This document shows positions 43,224 to 56,900 of a DNA stretch of 64,000 nucleotides, one piece after another; the stretch's first letter is position 1, and each line of letters starts with the position of its first letter. The notes beneath the pieces are model-generated. The model worked only from the letters and a program-made list of their open reading frames with translations. It did no database searches and was not told the origin of the DNA. The position numbers were made by a program, and so were the translations under genes. Source of the stretch: Ruegeria arenilitoris (lineage in GTDB: Bacteria; Pseudomonadota; Alphaproteobacteria; Rhodobacterales; Rhodobacteraceae); contig NZ_WQHP01000006.1 of NCBI RefSeq assembly GCF_013035315.1, positions 297,349-361,348 on the forward strand. Direction: 5' to 3'.

Positions 43224-44074
43224 TCGGCAAACTCCAATACGCCAAGCTCTTTCAGACCCGCGAGAACTTCAACAATTGTCTCGGCGCTGACATCCGCCGA
43301 CCCGACAACGGCCGCTCCCATCCCGCCGGGTGCAATTTCGCGGGTGCCGCCGGATTCGTAGATTGGGTCCAGAACCGCGAACTCCGAAGGCAGTGGCGGG
43401 CAGACTGGGTTGGCAGCCAGGAATTCTCCGCCTTTTTCCAGAACGGCGTCGTTGATGCGGTTGGTTAGTCCAAAAAGATTGCTCACGCCTCCGATGAAAC
43501 CACGCGGGCTGAGGTCAACGCTTTCGATGCTGAAGGTAAGGCATTGGCCCTTCACTTCGGCCTTGGCGACCGCGATCGCATCCACGGTAGCGCCAAAGTA
43601 GCGAATTCCGGGTTCTTCGTTCCGTTTACACCGCGTGAATTGGGCACGGGCTGAGCCTTCAACTTTTACAGTTTCGCCTATGGCGGTGACGTCTCGGACC
43701 TCAAGATAAATCTGACGATTGCAGCTTTCCTCCAAAGGGCCTGTTAGTATCTGCGGTGCTTTTTCCTGCAAACCCCGCAAGTCCATGAATGCCCGCAGTC
43801 GCAAACGGGTCGGACTGGATTCCTCAAGACCGCCGTAGACCGTGAAAGGAACCGGAATGTCGCGAAGCGGAACTTCCTTGGTCAGTTTGATTTGGAAGCG
43901 ACCGGCATAGGTGGCAGGGTCAATCCCTTTTGAAGCGAATGACGAGGTTTGAGCGGCGCTATCAGCTTGTGTTGCGACCGCTGCGCTTTGATCCTGAGCC
44001 TTGCTGCCGCATCCCGGTACCACAGCAAAAAGAATGCAGATCAGTAACCCCTTGTTTAGGCGAGATGACGCCAT
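43220..44074 (-). CDS. Lipoprotein of unknown function, paralogue A of a tandem pair
   Basis: A 284-residue protein with a lipoprotein signal: a basic start, a hydrophobic stretch and FAVVPGC with Cys22 as the likely lipidated residue. The mature part keeps four cysteines (ESCNRQIYLEV, FTRCKR, GQCLTFSIE, NPVCPPLPSEF) shared in order with paralogue B, and ends with SADVSAETIVEVLAGL against SVDVSPSTILDILTVL in B. It is the first gene of the two-gene minus-strand unit placed between nusG and rplK. No known domain is evident; an envelope function is inferred only from the signals. Confidence 0.82.
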   Translation of the reverse strand: MASSRLNKGLLICILFAVVPGCGSKAQDQSAAVATQADSAAQTSSFASKGIDPATYAGRFQIKLTKEVPLRDIPVPFTVYGGLEESSPTRLRLRAFMDLRGLQEKAPQILTGPLEESCNRQIYLEVRDVTAIGETVKVEGSARAQFTRCKRNEEPGIRYFGATVDAIAVAKAEVKGQCLTFSIESVDLSPRGFIGGVSNLFGLTNRINDAVLEKGGEFLAANPVCPPLPSEFAVLDPIYESGGTREIAPGGMGAAVVGSADVSAETIVEVLAGLKELGVLEFAE

Positions 44075-44171
44075 CCCAGACCGCCCCTTTTGTAATCAAG
44101 CTGCCTCAAGATACCTGTCGGCGGCTCTTAAGCAACTCATGCTTTTGAATTACTGAATGCAAGTTGCGCAT

Positions 44172-44194
44172 TTGGGGCATTTTGAATGCCCCAA
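44172..44194. other. Hairpin upstream of the tandem lipoprotein genes
   Basis: TTGGGGCAT (44172-44180) and ATGCCCCAA (44186-44194) form a perfect 9-base stem around TTTGA. It lies about 100 bases upstream of the paralogue A start codon, between that gene and the minus-strand gene ending at 44299. It may be that gene's terminator (TGCGCAAC follows, no T-run) or an operator. Confidence 0.5.
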
Positions 44195-44239
44195 CGCAGT
44201 TGGTTTTGTCGAACGAGACAAACCCAATGACGCAATCTC

Positions 44240-44270
44240 AACGCCGCGATGCAATCAGCACCGCGGCGTT
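44240..44270. repeat. Second copy of the nusG-terminator-like hairpin
   Basis: AACGCCGCG (44240-44248) pairs with CGCGGCGTT (44262-44270). Thirteen bases of the left side (AACGCCGCGATGC) and the right arm are identical to the nusG terminator at 42372-42402, in the same orientation, but the T-run is replaced by CTTCATTC. The two copies flank the tandem paralogue genes. Confidence 0.75.
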
Positions 44271-44298
44271 CTTCATTCAACAGACATGAGTTCTTCGC

Positions 44299-45540
44299 CT
44301 ACTGGGCTTGCGTTACCGCTGCGCGCAGGAGTTGGGGGCGATCAGACTGCGACGGCAGGAAAACCGCCTGCGATCCCGCGTCCAAGGCTGAAAGGCTTGC
44401 GTCGTACCACTGCAGGGCCAGATCGCGACGCTCTTGCACGCCGAAACCTTCGCGCAGGTGGTGGCCGATCAGCTCGCCGTAAGCTGGCTCACCCATGGCA
44501 ACCAGCATCAGGGCAGAGCCGACAGCGACGTCCATGTTGTCTTCGCGGTAGCCGATTGCCAGACAGACTTTGCTGGTTGCGGCCAGATCTTCGGGGCTCA
44601 ACCCAGATTCCAGAGCCAGTTTGCGCATCTGCGTTTCCGCGTCCGTTTTTGAACTGAGCGACAGCGCCACGACCTGCGGTGCCAGCATATCGCCATAGCT
44701 ATTGCACTGCGCAGCCACCTGATCTGGCGTCAGCCCTTGGATGTCCTGCATCAGGTCTTCACCACGCGACATTGCATAGCTGCGGGCCAGACAAAACTGT
44801 TCGCTCAGCGCGAAATCAGGGTCGGACATGTTTGTCAGGGTCGTATACCCACCATTGGTGGAGGTCTGCAGCATGACCCCGCTGCACCGATTGGCGAGCG
44901 ACGGGCCACCGGTTCCGCCAGAAAACAGGCTTGGCAGGGTGGCAGACGCCGTTTCGGTTGTGTTGGCTTCGGGCTCTGGCGCAGGTGCTGGCTGAGTCGC
45001 AACAGGGGTCGTTCCAGCGGGCGCCGGTGCGGCTGGTGCCTGGGGCGCAACGGCCAGGGCAGAACCTGAGTGGAGGTGCTGACGATAGGCCATCAACAAA
45101 GGCTGACCGGTCAACTGCGTTGTGGCCTGACCTCCGCTGGTCGCCCAATAGTAGGCCTGCATCAGGAAATCGCGCTGATACGGCTGAAAATCATAGCCAT
45201 TAATGGGGTAGCCCATCGAAGCCTGATAGCGTTCGATTGCTGATCGCGTCCCACGGCCGACCTGACCATCGACCCGTCCGGCATTATAGCCGAAATAGTT
45301 CAGTGCCGTCTGAGTCTGCGCACCCTGCGTGGTCGACGGTATGGTTTGCCGGTAGGTCCGGGTTGTCCGCGTTGTTCTCTGGGCCTTTTTCTTCTGCTGG
45401 TCCTGTCCAATCGCATAACCCAGGACCCCACCGACAACGGCACCACCTATAAAGTCACCCGCGTCCGCCCGCGCAGTCTGTGGTGCAGTAGCGGCCAAAG
45501 ACAATGCGAGGCCAAGTGAGAGAATAAACCGAATGATCAT
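44299..45540 (-). CDS. Exported protein with peptidoglycan-binding domain and glycine-zipper N-terminus
   Basis: A 413-residue exported protein: a signal peptide (cleavage about ARA-DAG near residue 26), a glycine-zipper-like segment (GGAVVGGVLGYAIGQ), a Thr/Gln-rich basic linker and a PG_binding_1-type helical module (QTALNYFGYNAGRVDGQVG, then RSAIERYQASMGYP). The middle is a Pro/Ala-rich linker; the C-terminal 180 residues are helical and unfamiliar, with several Cys. An envelope-associated role is likely. GGAGG sits six bases before the ATG at 45540. It lies on the opposite strand between the tandem paralogues and rplK. Confidence 0.8.
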   Translation of the reverse strand: MIIRFILSLGLALSLAATAPQTARADAGDFIGGAVVGGVLGYAIGQDQQKKKAQRTTRTTRTYRQTIPSTTQGAQTQTALNYFGYNAGRVDGQVGRGTRSAIERYQASMGYPINGYDFQPYQRDFLMQAYYWATSGGQATTQLTGQPLLMAYRQHLHSGSALAVAPQAPAAPAPAGTTPVATQPAPAPEPEANTTETASATLPSLFSGGTGGPSLANRCSGVMLQTSTNGGYTTLTNMSDPDFALSEQFCLARSYAMSRGEDLMQDIQGLTPDQVAAQCNSYGDMLAPQVVALSLSSKTDAETQMRKLALESGLSPEDLAATSKVCLAIGYREDNMDVAVGSALMLVAMGEPAYGELIGHHLREGFGVQERRDLALQWYDASLSALDAGSQAVFLPSQSDRPQLLRAAVTQAQ

Positions 45541-45927
45541 AATAAACCTCCACCAATTCAAAATATTTTACTCAGTATAGCACATCCGATCGTCTCAAAG
45601 TGATTTCTGACCGCCGGCCAAATTGGCGAATTGCCACCCAATCATTTTTGCTTTGATACTGTATCGTTAGTGGCGAACTGGAAAACGAAGTACTTGGTCA
45701 CCTTTGTACTGTTGGCCTGCACTGCTTACCCCAAGGGTTCGATTCGAAAATAGCCGCTGGAGTCAGCGTAGGGCACTTGCCAACCCCCACGTTCCGCTAT
45801 AAACGCCGCCTCTATCGTCTTCGGGCGAGATTCTCTCGTGGGAGGTTGCTGGGATCGCGATCCCGGATCGGACCACGCAACATAAACCGGGTGGAACGCG
45901 TTTCACCTACGTTGAAAGGAAAACCAA
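45541..45927 (+). promoter_or_regulatory. rplKA promoter/leader region with a 14-base palindrome
   Basis: This 387-base stretch holds no convincing gene and separates the peptidoglycan-binding-protein gene from rplK on opposite strands. It must contain both promoters. The palindrome GGGATCGCGATCCC (45851-45864) lies 64 bases before rplK, and GAAAGGAAAACC is the rplK ribosome site. A tRNA-like GGGTTCGATTC at 45735 has no matching stems around it. I could not assign a clear -35/-10 pair. Confidence 0.5.
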
Positions 45928-46377
45928 ATGGCCAAGAAGCTTGCTGGTACAATGAAACTGCAGGTTCCTGCAGGTCAGGCGAACCCGTCGCCGCCAGTTG
46001 GTCCGGCGCTGGGTCAGCGCGGCATCAACATCATGGAATTCTGCAAGGCGTTCAACGCCAAGACCGCAGACATGGAGCCCGGCGCTCCGTGCCCGACCGT
46101 GATCACCTACTATCAGGACAAGTCCTTCACCATGGACATCAAGACGCCGCCTGCGTCTTACTACCTGAAAAAAGCAGCTGGTCTGAAGCCGGTCGGCAAG
46201 CGTAACCGCCCCCGTGGCGCGGAAAACCCAGGTCGCGAGACCGTGGCAACCGTGACCTCGAAGCAGGTTCGTGAAATCGCCGAAGCCAAAATGAAAGATC
46301 TGAACGCCAACGACGTCGAAGGCGCAATGCAGATCATCCTGGGCTCGGCCCGCTCTATGGGCATCGAGGTGAAGTAA
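45928..46377 (+). CDS. rplK: 50S ribosomal protein L11
   Basis: A 149-residue L11 with the usual start [40 protein letters not shown] in the N-terminal domain, and the C-terminal rRNA-binding domain ([18 protein letters not shown] is a slightly extended loop). It forms the GTPase-associated centre with 23S rRNA. It is first in rplKA, one base ahead of rplA. Confidence 0.98.
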   Translation: MAKKLAGTMKLQVPAGQANPSPPVGPALGQRGINIMEFCKAFNAKTADMEPGAPCPTVITYYQDKSFTMDIKTPPASYYLKKAAGLKPVGKRNRPRGAENPGRETVATVTSKQVREIAEAKMKDLNANDVEGAMQIILGSARSMGIEVK

Positions 46378-46378
46378 G

Positions 46379-47077
46379 ATGGCAAAATTCGGTAAACGTA
46401 CCCGCGCAGCGCGCGAAGCTATCGCCGGCAAGGAAAACCTGTCGGTCGAAGAAGCAGTTGCCCTGGTTAAAGCCAACGCAACCTCGAAATTCGACGAGAC
46501 CATCGAAATCGCACTGAACCTGGGCGTTGACACCCGTCACGCGGACCAAATGGTTCGCGGCGTTGTCGGGCTGCCGAACGGCACCGGTAAAGCGATGCGC
46601 GTTGCTGTTTTTGCTCGTGGCCCGAAAGCTGACGAAGCAAAAGAAGCAGGCGCAGATATCGTTGGTGCAGAGGACCTGATGGAAACCATTCAGGGCGGCA
46701 CTATCGAATTCGATCGCTGCATTGCAACCCCGGACATGATGCCAATCGTCGGTCGTCTGGGTAAGGTTCTGGGCCCCCGCAACCTGATGCCGAACCCCAA
46801 AGTCGGTACCGTGACTATGGACGTGAAAGCGGCCGTGGAAGCAGCCAAGGGTGGTGAAGTTCAGTTCAAGGCAGAAAAAGGCGGCGTTGTACACGCTGGC
46901 GTTGGCAAAGCGTCGTTCGACGAAGCCAAGCTGGCTGAAAACGTTCGTGCTTTCGTCTCGGCTGTGGCCAAGGCCAAGCCGTCGGGCGCCAAAGGCACCT
47001 ACATGAAAAAAATCGCACTGAGCTCGACCATGGGCCCGGGCGTGACTCTGGACGTGGCAGCCGCGTCGGGCGAATAA
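46379..47077 (+). CDS. rplA: 50S ribosomal protein L1
   Basis: A 232-residue L1 of standard length, with the signature [18 protein letters not shown]. It forms the mobile L1 stalk for tRNA exit and in many bacteria represses rplKA translation. It starts one base after the rplK stop and ends in a strong terminator, so rplJL is not co-transcribed from the same promoter. Confidence 0.98.
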   Translation: MAKFGKRTRAAREAIAGKENLSVEEAVALVKANATSKFDETIEIALNLGVDTRHADQMVRGVVGLPNGTGKAMRVAVFARGPKADEAKEAGADIVGAEDLMETIQGGTIEFDRCIATPDMMPIVGRLGKVLGPRNLMPNPKVGTVTMDVKAAVEAAKGGEVQFKAEKGGVVHAGVGKASFDEAKLAENVRAFVSAVAKAKPSGAKGTYMKKIALSSTMGPGVTLDVAAASGE

Positions 47078-47104
47078 GCCTTACTGCTGAACAGTCAGAA
47101 TTTG

Positions 47105-47142
47105 ACCCCGGGTGGCGCAAGCTGGCCGGGGTTTTTCTTTTT
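47105..47142 (+). terminator. Intrinsic terminator after rplA
   Basis: ACCCCGG (47105-47111) pairs with CCGGGGT (47126-47132), followed by TTTTCTTTTTT. It closes the rplKA transcript. Confidence 0.92.
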
Positions 47143-47173
47143 TCGGTCGAATTCTTATCTGGGCCGAGGGAAT

Positions 47174-48142
47174 TTAGTCGAAAATCAGATTTAGGCGCGT
47201 CCACAGGCGGCTGCGCCTGTCGCGTTCAAAAGCGCTGCAGGTGTGGGTAATCTGGTGCAGAAACAGCCAGTCTTTAAGCAGCCGCCCTCGGATACAGTAG
47301 TCAAGGATCTCGTGATTGATCGGATGCCGGTAGAGGCGGAAGAACATCTCCTTGTTTCGCCTCAGGATACCGCTGCGATCCACTTCGGACGCCACAGTCT
47401 CGCGAAAGATGTCGGCCTTCAGGAAATCGACGATATCGTAGACGGCCAGTTTGTCCCTGGCTTCGGTGAAATCCAGGCCGATTGTCTTTCCCTGTCCGAC
47501 GATCAGGTTTTGGCCGTGGAAGTCTCCGTGTGAAAAGACCCGCAGGTCCTCGGTGCCCTTCAGGCGGGCGCCTTCAGCGCGCATTTCGTCGACCATGGCG
47601 CGGCTTTGGTTTGCGATGTCACGCGGGACCGCTTCTATTAGCTCGCTCAGGCTGTCTGTCATCCAGCGAGGTTTGAAGGCATAGCGGGTCGGCGGATGAC
47701 GGGCATGCAGATCGTTCAGCCAGGACCCGGCCCGGCGATAGACCTGAGCGACCTGGTTGTCATCCGCGCTGTTGTAAATCAGGTCAACGGCGGTCGGACG
47801 GTCAATATACTCGGTCACCAGGAATTCACCGCCCTGTGACAGATAAACAGGCCGGACAACGCGCGAGGTTTCATTGCCGTCGAAATGCTGATGCAGTGCG
47901 CTCAACAATTCGAACTCATTCTTCAGCCGGTCCGTGCTAGGCGATGTGGTGTCGATCTTAAGAGCAAAGGCCTGCGATGGTGTGTGCAGCACAACGACCG
48001 AGCGGGTGTCTGCGAAAGCATGTGAGCGATAGATACAGTTGTAGCCGGTTACGGGGACCTGGAGGCATTGGCCGGAAAATTCGCGGATATAGGCTTTGAC
48101 GCGGGTGTCTTCCTCGTCTGAAAGGGGCAAAATTTCAGCCAA
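47174..48142 (-). CDS. Aminoglycoside-phosphotransferase/choline-kinase-fold protein
   Basis: A 322-residue protein with a small-molecule-kinase fold: an ATP Lys in FALKID (Lys62), the catalytic loop HGDFHGQNL (His205, Asp207, Asn212) and the metal Asp in GLDFTEA (Asp224), then a helical C-terminal lobe. The family includes APH, choline kinases and homoserine kinases; nothing here identifies the substrate, and a resistance function should not be assumed. It starts with TTG at 48142 behind AGGAC, no ATG being near. It is wedged between rplA and rplJ on the opposite strand. Confidence 0.82.
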   Translation of the reverse strand: MAEILPLSDEEDTRVKAYIREFSGQCLQVPVTGYNCIYRSHAFADTRSVVVLHTPSQAFALKIDTTSPSTDRLKNEFELLSALHQHFDGNETSRVVRPVYLSQGGEFLVTEYIDRPTAVDLIYNSADDNQVAQVYRRAGSWLNDLHARHPPTRYAFKPRWMTDSLSELIEAVPRDIANQSRAMVDEMRAEGARLKGTEDLRVFSHGDFHGQNLIVGQGKTIGLDFTEARDKLAVYDIVDFLKADIFRETVASEVDRSGILRRNKEMFFRLYRHPINHEILDYCIRGRLLKDWLFLHQITHTCSAFERDRRSRLWTRLNLIFD

Positions 48143-48319
48143 TGGCGATGTCCTGCATCCGGTATACTGGTTATGGGACAGGATAGCAGAGCGGCTCTTA
48201 TGTCAACGGCCTCTGGATGCCGCTGCAAAAGGCCGGATAGCTGGCTTGGACGCGGCTGTAGAAACCGCAATTTACCTCTTGGAAACCCCGCGCATCTGCC
48301 CTAAGTAAGGCTACGAAGT

Positions 48320-48352
48320 AAAGCGTGCGATTCGTCGTGCGCTTTATTTTGT
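48320..48352 (+). terminator. UUCG-loop terminator/attenuator upstream of rplJ
   Basis: AAAGCGTGCGA (48320-48330) folds on TCGTGCGCTTT (48335-48345) as an 11-base stem (two G-U pairs) closed by a TTCG tetraloop, followed by TATTTTG. It is 200 bases upstream of rplJ, and no plus-strand gene ends nearby: rplA ends 1.2 kb away with its own terminator. An rplJL leader attenuator or a short RNA from a promoter in 48150-48300 are both possible. Confidence 0.7.
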
Positions 48353-48545
48353 TTCGTCCAAGACGGTGGGTGGTGCCATATGGCCCCTTAATTCCCTGCC
48401 TGAGACGGGTAAGACCAAAGAATTCTGAGGGTCCCACCCTCGGGCGCATTTTGGCCAATCCCGTAATAACGGACCTGAACGCCGGGGTTTCGACCGCGGC
48501 AAATATGAGCCGGGGTGAGGTATCGCCCCAAACTTGGAGAGAACT

Positions 48546-49064
48546 GTGGATAGAGCCCAGAAAGAGAAAGTGGTCGAGGAACTCGGCCAAATCTTCGAAA
48601 GCTCTGGCGTCGTAGTGGTTGCTCACTACGCCGGTCTGACAGTTGCCGAGATGCAGGACCTTCGCGCACGTGCTCGTGACGCGGGTGGCTCCGTGCGTGT
48701 TGCCAAGAACAGGCTCGCCAAAATCGCCCTTGAGGGTAAGCCGTGTGAAAGCATGGCCGACCTGCTGACAGGGATGACCGTTCTGACCTATTCCGAGGAC
48801 CCTGTGGCAGCAGCCAAAGTGGCCGAGGACTTCGCCAAAGAGAACCAAAAGTTCGAAATTCTTGGCGGTGCAATGGGTGAGAACGCTCTGGACCGCAAAG
48901 GCGTTGAAGCCGTTTCGAAAATGCCGTCGCGTGAGGAGCTTATTGCTTCGATCGTGGGCTGCATTGGCGCACCTGCTTCGAACATCGCCGGCGCGATTGG
49001 CGCACCTGCAAGCAACATCGCAAGCATCCTTTCCACCATCGAAGAGAAGGCGGAAGCTGCGTAA
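48546..49064 (+). CDS. rplJ: 50S ribosomal protein L10
   Basis: A 172-residue L10. It starts with GTG at 48546 as [10 protein letters not shown], the normal Rhodobacterales N-terminus, with GGAGAG four bases upstream; an in-frame TTG four codons earlier lies inside that ribosome site. The [14 protein letters not shown] segment contacts 23S rRNA and the C-terminal helix carries L7/L12 dimers. The C-terminus has an internal repeat IGAPASNIA.. twice. It pairs with rplL 80 bases downstream. Confidence 0.97.
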   Translation: MDRAQKEKVVEELGQIFESSGVVVVAHYAGLTVAEMQDLRARARDAGGSVRVAKNRLAKIALEGKPCESMADLLTGMTVLTYSEDPVAAAKVAEDFAKENQKFEILGGAMGENALDRKGVEAVSKMPSREELIASIVGCIGAPASNIAGAIGAPASNIASILSTIEEKAEAA

Positions 49065-49144
49065 GCGGTTGGCACTGAATGATCTGCGTAGGGTAACTAC
49101 CCTGACGTTGGAACACACACTGTAAAACGGAAAGAGCTAATACA

Positions 49145-49519
49145 ATGGCTGATCTGAAAGCACTCGCAGAAAGCATCGTGGGTCTGACCCTGCTGGAAGC
49201 ACAAGAACTGAAAACCATCCTCAAAGACGAATACGGCATCGAGCCTGCAGCTGGCGGCGCCGTAATGGTCGCAGCTGGTGGCGACGCCGGTGGCGCAGCT
49301 GAGGAAGAAAAAACCGAATTCGACGTCGTTCTGAAGAACGCCGGCGCATCGAAAATCAACGTCATCAAAGAAGTTCGCGGCATCACCGGCCTGGGCCTGA
49401 AAGAAGCCAAGGAACTGGTCGAAGCCGGCGGCAAGATCAAAGAAGGCGTGGACAAAGCAGAAGCAGAAGACATCAAAGGCAAGCTGGAAGCAGCTGGCGC
49501 CGAAGTCGAGCTGGCCTAA
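49145..49519 (+). CDS. rplL: 50S ribosomal protein L7/L12
   Basis: A 124-residue L7/L12: an N-terminal dimerisation helix ([20 protein letters not shown]), an Ala/Gly-rich hinge, and a C-terminal domain with [20 protein letters not shown] and [14 protein letters not shown]. It recruits translation factors. It is followed by a hairpin that probably tunes read-through into rpoB. Confidence 0.98.
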   Translation: MADLKALAESIVGLTLLEAQELKTILKDEYGIEPAAGGAVMVAAGGDAGGAAEEEKTEFDVVLKNAGASKINVIKEVRGITGLGLKEAKELVEAGGKIKEGVDKAEAEDIKGKLEAAGAEVELA

Positions 49520-49558
49520 GCTTAGTCTCTGGTGCATCGCTGATGTGCCGAAAAATTT

Positions 49559-49588
49559 GGCTGGGTCCGGAGAAATCCGGGTCCAGCC
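49559..49588 (+). terminator. Attenuator or processing hairpin between rplL and rpoB
   Basis: GGCTGG-G-TCCGGA (49559-49571) pairs with TCCGG-G-TCCAGCC (from 49576) with small G bulges around a GAAA loop. There is no T-run. A partial terminator or RNase III site is common at this place in rplJL-rpoBC operons and would lower rpoBC relative to rplJL. The rest of the 238-base gap shows no gene. Confidence 0.6.
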
Positions 49589-49769
49589 GAACCTGTCTTA
49601 GAAAGGGCCTCATACACTGGGGCGTTTTCTAAGACGCGGTTCGCGGATCGGGAGGCTGCCTTCGGGACGGTGGCCATGAATTGATCCGGACGTGTCGTCT
49701 CGAATGTGCAAGATGCCGGGGCCCGACGGTGTCTTTGCCCGCTGAGAACATCGAAAGGTGACATCTGAC

Positions 49770-53906
<4,137 letters not shown>

Positions 53907-53956
53907 GGGCGCTGCCCTTTCTCCCGTCCCCCCTTCCGCAAGATTTGAGGTAACAA

Positions 53957-56900
53957 ATGAACCAGGAAATCACCAACAACCCGTTCAACCCGCTGACACC
54001 GCCGAAGGTTTTCGACGAGATCAAGGTCTCGCTGGCGTCGCCCGAGCGGATCCTGTCTTGGTCCTATGGCGAGATCAAGAAACCCGAAACCATCAACTAC
54101 CGGACGTTCAAGCCTGAACGCGACGGTCTGTTCTGCGCACGTATCTTTGGCCCGATCAAAGATTACGAATGTCTGTGCGGCAAATATAAGCGGATGAAGT
54201 ATCGCGGCGTTGTCTGCGAGAAATGCGGTGTGGAAGTCACCCTGCAGAAAGTCCGCCGCGAGCGTATGGGCCACATCGAACTGGCCGCGCCCGTTGCGCA
54301 TATCTGGTTCCTGAAGTCGCTGCCGTCCCGCATCGGTCTGATGCTGGACATGACGCTGCGCGATCTGGAACGCGTTCTGTACTTTGAAAACTACGTTGTC
54401 ATCGAGCCCGGTCTGACTGACCTGACCTACGGCCAGATGCTGACCGAAGAAGAGTACATGGATGCGCAGGATGCCTATGGCATGGACGCGTTCACCGCGA
54501 ATATCGGTGCTGAAGCCATCCGTGAGATGCTGGCCCAGATCGATCTGGAAGCCGAAGCCGAGCAGCTGCGCGCTGACCTGGCGGAAGCAACCGGCGAGCT
54601 GAAGCCCAAGAAGATCATCAAGCGTTTGAAGGTTGTTGAATCCTTCCTGGAGTCGGGCAACCGGCCTGAGTGGATGGTGATGACCGTGATCCCGGTCATT
54701 CCGCCGGAACTGCGTCCGCTGGTTCCGCTGGATGGTGGGCGTTTCGCGACTTCGGATCTGAACGATCTGTATCGCCGTGTCATCAACCGGAACAACCGTC
54801 TGAAGCGTCTGATCGAACTGCGCGCGCCTGACATCATCGTCCGCAACGAAAAGCGGATGCTGCAGGAATCCGTTGACGCTCTGTTCGACAACGGCCGTCG
54901 TGGCCGCGTGATCACCGGCGCCAACAAGCGTCCGCTGAAATCGCTGTCGGACATGCTGAAAGGCAAGCAGGGTCGCTTCCGTCAGAACCTTCTGGGTAAG
55001 CGCGTCGACTTTTCGGGCCGTTCGGTCATCGTGACAGGTCCGGAACTCAAGCTGCACCAGTGTGGTCTGCCCAAGAAGATGGCGCTGGAGCTGTTCAAGC
55101 CGTTCATCTACTCGCGCCTTGAAGCCAAAGGTCTATCTTCGACCGTGAAACAGGCGAAGAAGCTGGTCGAGAAAGAGCGTCCCGAAGTGTGGGACATCCT
55201 CGACGAGGTGATCCGCGAACACCCTGTCATGCTGAACCGTGCGCCCACGCTGCACCGTCTTGGCATTCAGGCGTTCGAACCGGTCCTGATCGAAGGTAAA
55301 GCCATCCAGCTGCACCCGCTGGTCTGCTCGGCCTTTAACGCCGACTTCGACGGTGACCAGATGGCCGTTCACGTCCCGCTGAGCCTTGAGGCTCAGCTGG
55401 AAGCGCGTGTTCTGATGATGTCGACGAATAACGTTCTGTCGCCTGCAAACGGCGCGCCGATCATCGTTCCTTCGCAGGATATGATCCTGGGTCTGTACTA
55501 TGTGACCCTGGAACGCGAAGGTATGCCGGGCGAAGGTAAGGTCTTTGGTTCGATCGAAGAAGTTCAGCACGCGCTGGACGCGGGTGAAGTGCATCTGCAC
55601 ACCAAAATCACTGCGCGGATCACGCAGATCGACGACGAAGGCAACGAAGTTCAGAAGCGTTACGAGACAACTCCGGGCCGTCTGCGTCTGGGTGCCTTGC
55701 TGCCGATGAACAACAAAGCGCCGTTCGATCTGGTCAACCGCCTGCTGCGAAAGAAAGAAGTGCAGCAGGTGATCGACACCGTCTACCGCTACTGCGGTCA
55801 GAAAGAGTCGGTTATCTTCTGTGACCAGATCATGTCGATGGGCTTCAAAGAAGCGTTCAAGGCCGGCATCTCGTTCGGCAAGGACGACATGGTCATCCCG
55901 GGCGACAAGTGGGGCATCGTTGATGACACCCGCGATCAGGTGAAAGACTTTGAACAGCAGTACATGGACGGCCTGATCACTCAGGGCGAAAAGTACAACA
56001 AAGTTGTCGATGCCTGGTCGAAGTGTAACGACCGCGTCACCGAAGCGATGATGAGCACCATCTCGGACGTCGCCAAGGCCGAAGACGGGTCGGACATGGA
56101 GCCGAACTCGGTCTACATGATGGCCCACTCCGGTGCGCGTGGCTCGGTCACTCAGATGAAACAGCTGGGCGGTATGCGCGGCCTGATGGCCAAGCCGAAC
56201 GGTGACATCATCGAGACGCCGATCATCTCGAACTTTAAAGAAGGTCTGACCGTTCTCGAGTACTTCAACTCGACCCACGGTGCCCGTAAGGGTCTGTCGG
56301 ATACCGCTCTGAAGACGGCGAACTCGGGTTACCTGACCCGTCGTCTGGTGGACGTGGCGCAAGACTGTATCGTTCGTGAGATCGATTGTGGCACCGAGCG
56401 TGCGATCACTGCCGAAGCCGCCGTAAACGACGGTGAGGTTGTCGCCTCGCTGGCCGAACGTGTGCTGGGCCGTGTCGCGGCTGACGATGTTCTGCGTCCA
56501 GGTACGGACGAAGTGATCGTGGCCGCTGGTCAGCTGATCGACGAACGTATGGCCGACACCATCGATGAAGCCGGTGTTCAGTCCATGCGCATCCGCTCGC
56601 CTCTGACCTGTGAGTCCGAGGAAGGCGTCTGTGCAACCTGCTACGGTCGTGACCTTGCACGCGGTACAATGGTGAACACAGGTGAAGCTGTCGGCATCAT
56701 CGCCGCGCAGTCGATCGGTGAACCTGGTACACAGCTGACCATGCGTACATTCCACATCGGTGGTGTTGCACAAGGTGGTCAGCAGTCGTTCCAGGAAGCC
56801 AGCCAGGAAGGTGTCGTATCGTTCGAGAACCCGCAGATCCTGGTCAATGCGGCAGGCGAAAGCCTGGTCATGGGCCGGAACATGAAGCTGGTGATCAAGG

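Noticed and set aside
45735..45746. tRNA T-loop-like sequence GGGTTCGATTCG
   Set aside because: No matching acceptor, D or anticodon stems in the flanks; it is a chance match or a degraded remnant.
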